Assembly (NCBI RefSeq): GCF_001638985.1
Contig: NW_017265146.1
Location: forward strand, 558,001 to 622,000
Reading direction: 5' to 3'
Length of the DNA: 64,000 nt
DNA from: Phycomyces blakesleeanus NRRL 1555(-)
Lineage: Eukaryota; Mucoromycota; Mucoromycetes; Mucorales; Phycomycetaceae
Shown here: positions 12,787 through 23,400 of the stretch, one piece after another
Layout: every line of letters starts with the position of its first letter
Position numbering within the stretch: position 1 is the stretch's first letter
Translations under genes and position numbers: made by a program
Notes under the pieces: model-generated
What the model was told of the DNA's origin: nothing
The model's input: only the letters and a program-made list of their open reading frames with translations
The model's database searches: none

Positions 12787-13249
12787 GACAATAAATCAAA
12801 CATTTTCTAATAAATTGATAAAAGAGTGCAAAGTGGTATTTTATTAATATTATTTAAGCTTCTATTTTTTGGGGTAAAGGGATTACTAAACGTTTAAATT
12901 CACTAGTTATAGTAAACCTATATTTAGCAATTATGATTGGTGAATATAAACGATGTACTGGAATAATACATTCATAATTAAGTACAGAAGAAGGTTCATT
13001 CCAGAGCTCAATGCCTTCATTTAACATTGGCTGGTAACTCCCCGAAGAATAACTAGAGTATCACTCAACAAACGCAAAAGTATGGGTGATGACAGTTTTG
13101 TTGATGGTTATCAAATGTTGAAATAAATACAGTATATGGCCAGGAAATGCTGCTTTATCTTCACTGTTATTCTCAAGATAATAGGCGCAGAAATAAGATC
13201 CAGAAGAGTATTCCTGTCCAAGAAGAGATATCCGTTTCATTTTCTCAAT
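12787..13249. other. Non-coding gap between the convergent genes of transposon B
   Basis: Shared 3' flank of the accessory gene and the transposase. AT-rich, no further gene seen. Confidence 0.4.
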
Positions 13250-16038
13250 TCAGTTATTGACAAAAATCTGGTTAGACTCGCAGTTTGAATAATGGACAAA
13301 AAGATCGTGACTGTCATATGCGTGTCTGTAAAACTCCAGTAAACATTCATAATGTCCCTTGCACATTGTAATCCTTTGATCAAGTTTAATCGGAAACACT
13401 GAAGGGGGCAACGGCTCACAACCCAAAGCAGAATGACAAGGGTTTAACAAATATTCAACAAAGTCAGACAGAGAAAAGGTACTGGCAGTAGAAGATGGAT
13501 GCAATGCTGCTAATTGATCTTGACTATTTGAAATGCGATGCAGAAAGTCAATTGCAAACTGGGGAAGATGGTTGACAAAAGATTGTATGAAGCTGCCAAT
13601 GTATGTTCTCTCTAAAAATCTCTTCATCATCATTGATTCGAAGCTGCCTTTTTGATTTGTTTTGATATTCTTCAACAAACCATTGTATCTCTTGAAACTG
13701 AATAACCAGAAAGCATAAATTGGCCCAAAGTCATGAACACACTTGCCAAGATGAAGATGTAGATGTATATTCGGTGTCATGGCCAATTTTCTATACAGTG
13801 TCTGAAATCTTATACAAAACAATTGGAGTTTACTGTGGGCTTCGTCTATTTCTTTGTCATTGATCAAAGGTTTTGTGAGTAAGCAGCATGCGTCAACAAA
13901 CAAAATCCAGTTTTCGAGATTCTTGGCTGGGAGCACATGCTTCAAAACAAATGGAGAGTATATGACACACCACGACTTCCACTTGTCAGCTTTCATGAAG
14001 GAAAACCCATCGGCAATCTTCTTTGTTATACGCGCATATCCACAAGGTACAACAATACCATTAGCAAGCTCTTGCATAGTTAACTGATTCTTTTCATTGA
14101 TGTAGTTACACTCGCACCATATCTGAATCATTCACTTTGCAGCTCCAAGATAGAGGTTATGCATTGGGTCTATAACTGTAAAGCGGACTGGGTCAAAGTA
14201 AGATAACCAATGAAGCTCTGACTACTGAGTGTCGTTTTCTTTTTCTAGGCGTGTTTGCTCAGTATTGTTCAATGCATTTGCCCAGCTGACAGCATGTTCC
14301 AGATTGATTGTCTTCGTGCGTCTCACCCAATTGCTATACTTGAATCCAGAGTAGTCAAGCTTGCTGGTCTTCTTTATAGTCGTGAATTGTCGTTGACATT
14401 TGTGACAGGCGCATGTGCTCATGTGGCCAGTAAATCCAGAGGTTTTGCAAATGGCAGGGATATCACAGGCAACACACATCAATGCAGCACAAACAACAAT
14501 CTTTCTATTTTGTGAGTCTGTCATTTCTACACCAATGTACATCTCCAACAATTCGTCAACAAGCGGCTTCAAGTAATGATTCATGCTGTCAGTGCTTGCT
14601 TCCTTTGGCCCAGGCATCATACCAACAAGAATGACATTTTCAGACTTAACATGTTCACTCTGTGGGAGATTGTTGATAGAGAGATATATCGCACCACTGG
14701 AATATGTTCGTCCATCAAATGGCTGAAACCAATTGATATTCAGAGTCAACATTAAAGATCGGCTATCATCAACAAACCGTCTGCCATTGATGTCTTTAAT
14801 ATCACTCCAAACTGCACCATCGAAAATGTCAAGTTTGGTGTTTTCAGTTATTTGACAATTTCTCTACAAATTGATCTTGGACACGAAATCTGGCTTGGAG
14901 AATTTTTGTTGCAAGGCGTACTTCAGAGAGTTGAATGGATATACCATTGCTGGAAGAGAATGATTTCCAGTTGACACTTTAAAGAGATTGTTGTTGCAAA
15001 TGGCGGATTGAGAGAATTTCTTAAATGTACAGACTCTTTGACTTGTTTCCAGAGGATAAATTGAATGACATTGTGAGCATGCAATGTATACTGTCATTCC
15101 GTCTGTTGTCATGTTAAATCTTGTCTTATGCTTCAAGCTATTGATCGTCAGTGAAAGGGCACCAGACATATCACAGAGAGACAGTAAAGTATTACAAAAT
15201 TCAATGAGAATCGATCCACCGCTTTCCACCAAAAAGATCAAGTGAAATATGATAATGAATACTGCAACAAAGTGGATATACAAGGGCATGTTATCAAAAG
15301 ACAAAGGACGAACTATGAAGACAAAGGTTAAGTTAGTTTAAATTAATATATTGATTAATTGTCTATACCGTATTAATTCATATCTGATTCTACTATCGAG
15401 GTCCCACTGGTCTCATCAAAGTTTTCTTCTTGTTCAAAATCAAAACCGGTATTGCCTTCTTCAATCTTATCGCCATCAACCACAAATGCTTCTGTAATTG
15501 TATTTTTGGCAGTAAAGATGGACTCTTCTTGGGACAAAGGTAAGCCAACTGGAAAGAAATAATTGTTGTAAAGACGTAGAAATAAAAATATAATTACAAT
15601 TATAATCATATAAAAAAAAATAAAAAAAATATATATCAGTTTCAATTATTATTTTGTTCATTTATTTTATTTTATTTTCTTACCTTCTTGATCAAATTCA
15701 ATGTTTTGTTCTTCATTTTCATCTTCATATTCGCCTTCACCTTTGTTCTCGTAATTATAATCATTATCATTGTCACTGTCAATACTATCTACTTCCATGT
15801 TGTCAAAATGTTCTTCAAGAACATCTATTTTATGAATTAATTTATATTAATTTTACATGTACAGCTCGAGTTATTCTTGTTATTTACCCATTGCATTGTC
15901 TTTGGCAACAGGTACTATATGTTTCTCATAGTGTCATTGTGCATTTTGTCTTTTCTGTTTCTTTCCACAGCTATCCAACTTTGTACAGTCTAGACATTTG
16001 CAGATAGCATAACTGTCTTTCTTTTGATTATTGGACAT
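13250..16038 (-). pseudogene. Tnp2/Plavaka-like transposase of transposon B, with three in-frame stops
   Basis: Start ATG at 16,038. Upstream exons encode a short Cys-rich N terminus and acidic linkers with AT-rich introns between. The core exons give DNMPLYIHFVAVF, a C-x2-C motif, DGAVW, LMLTLNINWFQPFDG, VILVGMMPGPKEA, VACDIPA, CACHKC, IDPMHNLYLGAAK, FGPIYAFWLFSFKRYNGLLKN and a C-terminal helix-rich part, the order seen in Tnp2-family transposases. Three stops sit in one frame: 14,864–14,866 (TAG), 14,222–14,224 (TAG, where copy A has Trp) and 14,132–14,134 (TGA, where copy A has Arg). The homology runs unbroken across each, so these are point changes, not introns. It would have mobilised element B by cutting at the CACTG ends. 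Confidence 0.88.
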
Positions 16039-16834
16039 GTCGATTGTTTTAAATTATAAAAAAAATTATATAGATTTTAAGAGATCTTGATCAAGGTCTT
16101 TATATACCAAAAAAATTTATAAATAGATAAAATACTGCTCCATGCCATGACTATAGTATGCCAAGTAATTTTTTGATACATCTATCATACATATCATCAT
16201 AATTATACTCATATATCGTTAAGTCATTAGCCAAGTCAAATACTGTGTGCATTACTAAAAGTGTACGTAATTTTTTTTAAAAGTCATTTTTTAGAATTAT
16301 AATATTTGATATGATGATGATTGGACTATGACAAAAAATAATCGAAAAATGGAACATTCGCATCTCACAACATGTGAAATAAAAAAATCTGATATTTTAG
16401 TTCCATATATCAAAGGGAAAAATCACACAAAAATATTGCCACAGTAAAAATGAAATCACAACTTTTTGTCTCATTCCTTTGAAATATATTGATTAAATAT
16501 TTGTTCTTATATTCACATTTATAATATATAAAAAATATTTAAATAATTTATTTTGAAATAGAAAAAGTGAAACCTTAAGAATATATATAATTTTTATTAA
16601 ATATTATATTAATTTTTGTATAAGTGTTTCTTCAGTGTAATTTAGAATTATATCAAAGAAGTGTATAATATAAAAAAAAAACTTAATTTTGTAATTTTAT
16701 GGCCAAAAAAATGATGGTAGTGTGATTTTACAGCTAAAAAAAAGCGATCTGAAATCACAACAGAAAAAAATAGAAATTATTTGAAAAAATTAAAAATCGA
16801 AAATTGTAGTAAAATTTTTGCAGGTTTTCAGGAA
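16039..16834. other. Right arm of transposon B, non-coding
   Basis: Very AT-rich, with several A-tracts (16,380–16,800). No gene seen. It holds the transposase promoter region and probably subterminal repeats, which I cannot delimit by eye. Confidence 0.4.
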
Positions 16835-16859
16835 CTAAAATCAGCAGTCTTTTGCAGTG
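16835..16859 (-). repeat. Right terminal inverted repeat of transposon B
   Basis: Ends GTCTTTTGCAGTG, the exact reverse complement of the left end at 3077, followed by ATT, which repeats the three bases before 3077. Confidence 0.85.
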
Positions 16860-16957
16860 ATTGTTAATCAGGGCGGTTTTTCCAGTGCACACTACCGGAC
16901 AACAGAAATTATTAAACGTGGATCATTTTAATCACGCTTTGTGTCAAGCTATAATCT

Positions 16958-17030
16958 GCTTCCGTGGCGCAATTGGCAGCGCGTCTGACTGTTAATCAGG
17001 AGGTTGGTGGTTCGAGCCCACCCGGGAGCG
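16958..17030 (+). tRNA. tRNA-Asn (anticodon GTT)
   Basis: 73 nt without an intron. The acceptor stem GCTTCCG pairs with CGGGAGC. The D arm is GCGC...GCGC, the anticodon stem TCTGA/TCAGG encloses loop CTGTTAA with anticodon GTT, and the T arm GGTGG/CCACC encloses TTCGAGC. The discriminator is G. A T-rich run (TTTCTTTTTT) follows directly, as expected for a polymerase III terminator. Confidence 0.97.
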
Positions 17031-17040
17031 TTTCTTTTTT
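17031..17040 (+). terminator. Polymerase III terminator of tRNA-Asn
   Basis: TTTCTTTTTT immediately after the tRNA 3' end. Confidence 0.75.
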
Positions 17041-17061
17041 ATCCATTTTATTGCATAATTG

Positions 17062-17690
17062 TGTCGGACATTATTTTGATGAATCCGTAAAATTGTCGTT
17101 CCTGATCTGGGATGGTCTTCCTTTTACTATAGCAAAGTCAAAAGGTCAAACCCACTGGGGATTGGAGAGTATATGTAAAATCGAAGAGAGGATAAAAGGT
17201 CCTTTTTATTGATAGGAATTGAATTGTCTTATATAGTTTTCTAAACTAATACTGTGCATTATCCGCAGTAAACTATTATACTCTATTTAATTACAAGAGA
17301 AGTCCTTTTACTGCGGTTGATGCTCAGAAGATGTTACTGTGGTTGATCTTTACAAGACATTACTGCGGTTCGTTATCTATGAGATATCTTTGACATACAG
17401 AACTGCTGCGGTCAATTATCCCGATTTCTCAGATTCATCAAAATAATGTCCGACAAAATCTGAAGATAGTTAACCACAGTACTTCTTTATACGCAGTAAT
17501 ATCTTCCTGAGCATTAACCGCAGTATAATGACTATTTCTTTAATTAAATATAAATAATAACAACTGCATATAATGCGCAGTATTAGTTTAGAAAACTGTA
17601 TAAGACAATTCAATTCATATTAATAAAAAGTATCTTTTATCCTCTCTTTGATTTTACATATACTCCTTGATCCCCAGTGGGTTTGACCTT
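17062..17690 (+). repeat. Old LTR (family D), split by a younger LTR of the same family
   Basis: Begins TGTCGGACATTATTTTGATG 31 bp after the tRNA-Asn gene, is interrupted at 17,093, and resumes at 17,456 with AAATCTGAAG. It then runs in plus orientation, with clear but diverged similarity to 18,444–18,805, to about 17,690, after which the match fades. The 3' end is not intact. Confidence 0.75.
17094..17455 (-). repeat. Solo LTR (family D), inserted into an older family-D LTR
   Basis: 362 bp in minus orientation, TGTCGG...CGACA, flanked by a 4-bp duplication AAAT (17,090–17,093 and 17,456–17,459). It is nearly identical to the reverse complement of 18,444–18,805, which has the same length. 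On the element strand it contains CTATATAAGACAATTC then AATAAAAAGG, fitting a promoter and poly(A) signal. Confidence 0.88.
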
Positions 17691-17725
17691 TTTGTCAAGT
17701 CTCGATCTGGTATTTCTTTTCTGGC

Positions 17726-18258
17726 TGTTGTAAATGAGTATTGACTACTGCTGTAATTGAGAATAAGTCTGAAGGAAATAATATAAGGCCTCAGCTATTC
17801 CAGTCAAAGGTGTCTACCGATTACTTTATTATTTAACACACAGGTTTAGCATGCATGATAGTGATTATATTTCATATGATGATATCACCATAATATGGAA
17901 TATATCAGTGGATTATTATAAGCATAATTATAACTCATAAACATATTTACTTTCGATGTTAATACTTCATTGGGACTACACACATTTATATAATTAATTA
18001 TATATTAATTATCCCAAGATCATATTGCTCTGATTAAAGCTCAGATAGGATTGATTACCTGACCCCAGTCATATAATTTTCCCAATCCAAAATAATATAA
18101 ATAGCAGTAGTAGTTCAGTGTAGAAACCTTGTCAAACTTTGATACAAAATCTTTTCTCAATAAACAAAACCTACACAAGTTCTTATGAATCTTTGTTCCT
18201 AATCTCAAATCTTCAATTCTTCCTCTTAAAAACTTCTTCAACTTCAACCACCACAACA
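17726..18258 (+). repeat. Solo LTR (family C), plus orientation
   Basis: 533 bp, TGTTGT...ACAACA, full-length homologue of the LTR at 9448–9979. A TATAAATAG box near 18,098 and AATAAA near 18,160 set the orientation. The flanks (CTGGC and AAATG) do not match, so the target duplication has decayed or the ends have recombined. Confidence 0.85.
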
Positions 18259-18443
18259 AAATGTATTTCTTGACTATTTATACAAAATGATAATTGATTT
18301 CTGGCTAAAAGAATAGCTACAATAATATGTCTTAGATGCTTGTTGTCCAGTAATATCTTCTACAAGTATATTCACCATCTTAAACATCTAAAACATATGT
18401 GAAAGACCAATTGGCGAAGTCAAGATCTTTTATCCTAAAAAGT

Positions 18444-18805
18444 TGTCGGACATTATTTTGATGAATCCGAGAAATCGGGATAATTGACCGCAGCAGTTCT
18501 GTATGTCAAAGATACCTCATAGATAACGAACTGCAGTAATGTCTTGTAAAGATTAACCACAGTAACATCTTCTGAGCATCAACCGCAGTAAAAGGACTTC
18601 TCTTGTAATTAAATAGAGTATAATAGTTTACTGCGGATAATGCGCAGTATTAGTTTAGAAAACTATATAAGACAATTCAATTCCTATCAATAAAAAGGAC
18701 CTTTTATCCTCTCTTCGATTTTACATATACTCTCCGATCCCCAGTGGGTTTGACCTTTTGACTTTGCTATAGTAAAAGGAAGACCATCCCAGATCAGGAA
18801 CGACA
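18444..18805 (+). repeat. Solo LTR (family D), plus orientation
   Basis: 362 bp, TGTCGG...CGACA, flanked by a 4-bp duplication AAGT (18,440–18,443 and 18,806–18,809). It matches 17,094–17,455 in inverted orientation and differs at few positions by eye. Confidence 0.88.
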
Positions 18806-18866
18806 AAGTCAACCATTACTGGTTGCTTGTAAATCCCGATTTTGGTTACTGATGTCAGCTCTGACA

Positions 18867-18916
18867 TTTTGACTTTGTTATAGTAAAAGGAAAACCAACC
18901 CAGATCAGGAACGACA
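18867..18916 (+). repeat. 3' fragment of a family-D LTR beside tRNA-Asp
   Basis: Fifty bases matching the last fifty of the 362-bp LTR with few differences, ending AACGACA 11 bp from the tRNA-Asp 3' end. It is probably the remnant of an older insertion that the LTR at 18,444 entered. Confidence 0.75.
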
Positions 18917-18927
18917 ACATCAAAACA

Positions 18928-18999
18928 CTCTCCGACCGGGAATTGAACCCGGGTCTCCCGCGTGACAGGCGGGGATACTTACCACTATACTATCGAAGA
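18928..18999 (-). tRNA. tRNA-Asp (anticodon GTC)
   Basis: 72 nt, no intron. The acceptor TCTTCGA pairs with TCGGAGA. The anticodon loop CTGTCAC carries GTC, and the anticodon arm and neighbours (ATCCCCGCCTGTCACGCGGG) are the conserved eukaryotic tRNA-Asp sequence. The T arm CCGGG/CCCGG encloses TTCAATT. It converges with tRNA-Asn, so the LTR-filled gap lies 3' of both. Confidence 0.97.
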
Positions 19000-19796
19000 C
19001 CACATTGACTTTCAAGTGTGTTAAAAGTACCGGTCACAAAGGGCTATGTCGTGGTGTCTGGTACCAGAAGGTCAGTCTGCTCAGTAGGTTTGTTCAGTAG
19101 TTTGTCATGACATGTCGTCCCAGTTATGAGAGGCTGACATCAAGAGTTTGTTGATGTGGTGCTGTGCCCTTGGTAGTAAGAAAAGAATTTTTCCGTGTAC
19201 AAAAAAAACTCGTTTTCATTCCCTGTTCCTTCTACATACAATACTTCTTCCTTTTCTCTTGTTAATATATTCATCTACATTATACTCATTCGAAATCATA
19301 GTCCCCCATGTTAGTAACATTCCTCTTCTACAATACACATAATTCATCTTGCCGACATCTCTGCACAACATCAGTACCTTTATTATTATATTTTTACTGT
19401 ATTTTTATTCATATATTTTATTCTTGCTGTATTGATTATTCATCATTCTATTTTTACTATCTTTATTTTTCTAAACTTCTATTATCAACTTAAAATGTTG
19501 TCAACTATAAAAAGAGAAGCAAACTCAACTCAATAAAAAATCATTCATTCAGTTTCAATATCTTTTTTTTGTTTTCTTCTCTTTGCAGTCTATATCATCT
19601 TGCGACATAACATATAGGTTCCTTGATTTTAGGAAGATTGTTTGTTGGTTTTGGTCTCCTTGTCGGTTATTACTTTTCTGTTTCGTCATTTTCTTTTCAT
19701 ATATCTTTCTCTTCCTCTCAATTTTAACAACAATTCTATTGGTTGTTCTCCCTTTTCTTATCTGTTAACTATTGCTGCTTACTGCCTTTTGCTGTA
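19000..19796. other. Non-coding, T-rich
   Basis: Region upstream of tRNA-Asp and left flank of chromovirus 2. Pyrimidine-rich on the plus strand from about 19,200. I see no gene. Confidence 0.4.
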
Positions 19797-19801
19797 TCTG
19801 T

Positions 19802-20222
19802 TGTGAAGTTTTATAGAATAAAATCAACAGTAAAAAGATTGAGATGTATATAAGAATACTTTGAGACTGTATATAGGTTGTCTTTATTAAAGAATACAAA
19901 GTTGTCCTTTTTATATCAAAACATGATCTGCTTTGTCAGTCACATCTTAATTTCTTAAGTCTGAGTTCATTTAGATATTAGAGAGCTGGTACTGCTATGT
20001 TTATAATTTAATCTAATTGCAGTGTCCTCATATTAACTCAGTGCTTACTGAGCTGTCATAATTACAGTACTTACTGTAATTAATTATTGGTCTTATTGAT
20101 TTACCATAAGTAAAATAAATAAATTATTCATTTGTTCTTGTAATGATAGCTGTTTTACTATAATAATAGGAATATGTTCTTAGATGTAATAAATCCAACA
20201 ACCAAGTGTCTGGATCACCACA
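19802..20222 (-). repeat. 3' LTR of chromovirus 2
   Basis: 421 bp, TGTGAAG...CACCACA, with the tract GGTGGGGATAA next to its inner edge on the element strand. It shares only short blocks with the LTR of chromovirus 1, such as GTCTGGATCACCACA and the TACTTTGAGACTGTATATA region. Confidence 0.95.
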
Positions 20223-20484
20223 TTATCCCCACCCAGGTATTAATTAAATACCGTTCAAGTACTTTATGCATTTTTTATATATATACGAGTACTGTGGTGC
20301 TCAAATAACTCTTTATTTAGACCTTACTGCGTTTCTTCTTTTGCAAAGCTGTCTTTGCATAGTTCTTTCTTTTTATACCTGACTTTTCTTTGGGTATGGA
20401 ATTTACGACTTTCATATCCTTCAATAATCTTTTATTGGCTTTGTTGATGTCTTTGATACTTTCTGGTGCTTCCCCAATTCTTTG

Positions 20485-23400
20485 CTAGTATTCCTTAATG
20501 AATTTAGGATCAGTAAAGTGATCCTCTGGCTCCCAGGTATCATGAGACTCATCATAGTCCAACCATTTGCATCTATACAAATAATTGTTCATATCATCTT
20601 TCTTATGACCAATAATTGCTTCGACTTCAAAAAAATCATTCTTTTGCTCTAATATCTTATTCGACACTTTTTTTAATAAAGAAGGAAGGTAATTCCTTGG
20701 TTCTAAAAATCCCTTTTCATTTTTCAATACATAAGTATTGGCAGCAGTCTTTCGAACAACAGTATAAAATCCCTTATACTTTGGATCTAATTTATTCTGT
20801 TTTTCTGTCACCAAAATCATAACTATAGTTCCTGGAACCAGATCTATCATTTTGTGACTCATGTCAAAGCGTTCCTTTTGCTTTTGTGTGACATGCTTTA
20901 CGTGTTCAAACACGGCAGGGTAGACTATCTCAGTCATTCTTTTAATTTTTTCTTGCAATTCTTTCTGAATCTGTTCAGCAGTTGCACTATCCTTCTCTTT
21001 ACTAAAATCGACAAAGTCATTTGGATTCCTTCCAAACATTAATGAGAATGGCGTACTCTTAGTCCTAACATTATATTTGCTATTCAAAAACAACTGTGCG
21101 GATGGTACCTTCTGATCCCAATCAGCAACATTACCAACTATTTGTTTTTTAATGGTGTTCACTGCCGACTGGACAGCTCTTTCACTCGCACCATTAGCTC
21201 TAGGATGGTACTGCGAAATCAATGCATGTTCAAAACCAACATTCTCTTTTATACATGTCATCAGCGAGTTTACAAACTCCCGTCCACAATCACTCTGCAA
21301 CTTTCTCATCGGACCCCATGTACTAATGACATCCAGTACTTGTAACGCAATCGTAGATGCCCTTTTATCAGGTATGGCACGCAATACGTAAAATTTGCTT
21401 GCGATGTCTATCATCACCAACAAGTACTCATTTCCTCTAGTCGACGTTGTAAATGGCCCAGCCAGGTCTATTCCCCAACTGTCACCAGGAAGTGTTGCGG
21501 TCACTGGTCTTAAAGGGTTATATCCTTTTCTTGTGATATTGTGACGTTGACACTGTATACACGATTGTATAAGATCACTTGCTTGACTCTTCAAGTTGGT
21601 CCAATAAATACCTTTTCTCTTTAAGGCATGTAGTATAGCTTCTACACCAAAATGACGTTTCAAATGTTCTTCAACTAATAACTTATTCCTTTCATTTTCT
21701 GTGGGAGGAGTAAAGTACTCACCACTCAAGATGTCTGGTAGCGGTTCCATAGTGACAGCACTATTTCTCATGATGGATCTAACCACACTATCCCCACCCA
21801 GTTCATTTGATAATGTTTCAGTTTCTTCAGACAAACGTGACAACACATCAGGGAGCACATTCGAAACACCAGGCAAATGAACGATCTTAAAGTCATACTG
21901 TAAAATCGTGTCCATCCATGCGATCATCATCAGATTCGCAACACGTTGGGTGTGAAGATATGTCAATGCCTTGTGATCCGTGTACAAGGTAAAGTGAGAA
22001 CCATAGACATACTTGTGAAAACGCTTGAGTGCAAATACTAATGCTAGTAATTCTCTTTTGGTCGCAGAATATTTTCTTTCACTTTGGGATAAGCTCTTGG
22101 CCACGAAAGAAATATATTTTTTCTTGCCATCCTTGACTTGATACAACACTGCACCGATACCAGTAAGAGATGCATCACAGCTGATACTAAAAGGAGAGTT
22201 CATATCTGGGTACGACAACACCAGATCACTCAAAAGTGCTTTTTTCAAGTTATTAAATGCAGTTTGATGCTTATCTGTCCATAAATGGGTAATCGACTTT
22301 TCATTTCTCAATGAATCTAATGGCGACATAATGGAAGATACATTCGGAATCAAGGTTCTAAAATAGTTGATCAACCCACAATAACTTTGGATATCTTTAC
22401 CCGTTTTTGGTTGAGGAAATTCAAGAACATTAACAAGTTTTCTGCGGTCCATTGTAATTCCTTCAGGTGAAATATGAAAACCAAGCAAATAAATTTCTTT
22501 CTGAAAGAAATGACATTTTTTCGGATTCAACTTCAAATTGACCCTTGTTAATCTCTCAATTACTTGCTTCAAGTGTTCCTTGTGTTCCTCGAACGTTTTG
22601 CTTGCGCAAACAATGTCATCCACGAAAAACCGTACAAAAGATAGTCCTTCCAAAGCTATACTCATAGTTCTTTGAAATTGTGAACTGACATGCTTAATAC
22701 CAAACACTGTACCAATAGGTTTGTACTGTACACCACGCCATGTGAAACTAAGTTTGTGTGTGTCCTTTGGGTTCAACCTCAAAGAATTAAATGCAGATTT
22801 CAAATCCAGAGTGGAATAAATATTCGCACCCTTTAAATCTTCAAACAATTCACCAATCAATGGCAAAGGCATATGATCAATTGACTTCAACAGGCAATTA
22901 ATTAATCTGGGATCATGACAAACGCGATATCCAGTAATTTCTCCTTTACCGTTCGTCTTCTTGACAACAGTCAAAGGCGTATTCCATTGTGTGTTTGCAG
23001 ACGCTCTTTCAATTATACCATTGTCCAGCCATTCTTTCACCTGTTCATCCACTACACCTTGCATCTTGTAAGGAATGGGATAAGGGCTTCTGAACGCCGT
23101 AGCATTTTCTGGAGTGTCCAAACATACAACACTTTCAGGTATAGTACAAAACGAACCCTTAGGAATATCTTGATTGTCTTTAATGAATGGACAAATATAA
23201 TCCATAGCATCCTCAAACTGTTTGGGATCTACAGCCGGATTATTTTCCTTTTGTTCATTTTCTCTCTCAATGGATTCAAGAAGATCACTCTTATTATTGA
23301 AGCGTCTATCGGCTTCTCTACGTTCCTTACTTGAATCAGTATCATCATATGATAAAGGTAAACCATAAATACCAATACCCAGAGTGGACATATAATCAGT

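Larger units (their letters stand above)
3077..16859. mobile_element. CACTA-like DNA transposon B with two convergent genes, 3-bp target duplication
   Basis: The element begins CACTGCAAAAGAC at 3077 and ends with its exact reverse complement, GTCTTTTGCAGTG, at 16,859. Similarity continues imperfectly for about 12 bp more. It is flanked by ATT on both sides (3074–3076 and 16,860–16,862), the 3-bp duplication expected of CACTA elements. Inside are an accessory gene on the plus strand (11,552–12,786) and a Tnp2-type transposase on the minus strand (13,250–16,038), so the two genes converge. A 6.7-kb chromovirus with its own target duplication sits in the left arm. Without it the element would be about 7.1 kb. 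Both genes carry stops, so this copy is not autonomous. Confidence 0.85.
1..16887 (-). mobile_element. Outer CACTA/Tnp2-like DNA transposon A, partial (left end outside window), interrupted by element B
   Basis: The transposase remnant at 1–2565 needs an element end to its right, but no CACTR-type end lies between 2566 and 3076, where element B begins. Just outside the right end of element B the sequence runs GGCGGTTTTTCCAGTG and ends at 16,887. Read from the outside this is CACTGGAAAAACCGCC, which resembles the end of element B (CACTGCAAAAGACTGC). I infer that element B inserted into the 5' flank of element A and left only 25 bp of A to its right. The left end of A is outside the window, so neither its terminal repeat nor its target duplication can be confirmed. 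Confidence 0.5.

Noticed and set aside
16258..16820. A separate MITE in the A-rich right arm of transposon B
   Set aside because: I could find no terminal repeats or target duplication apart from those of transposon B.
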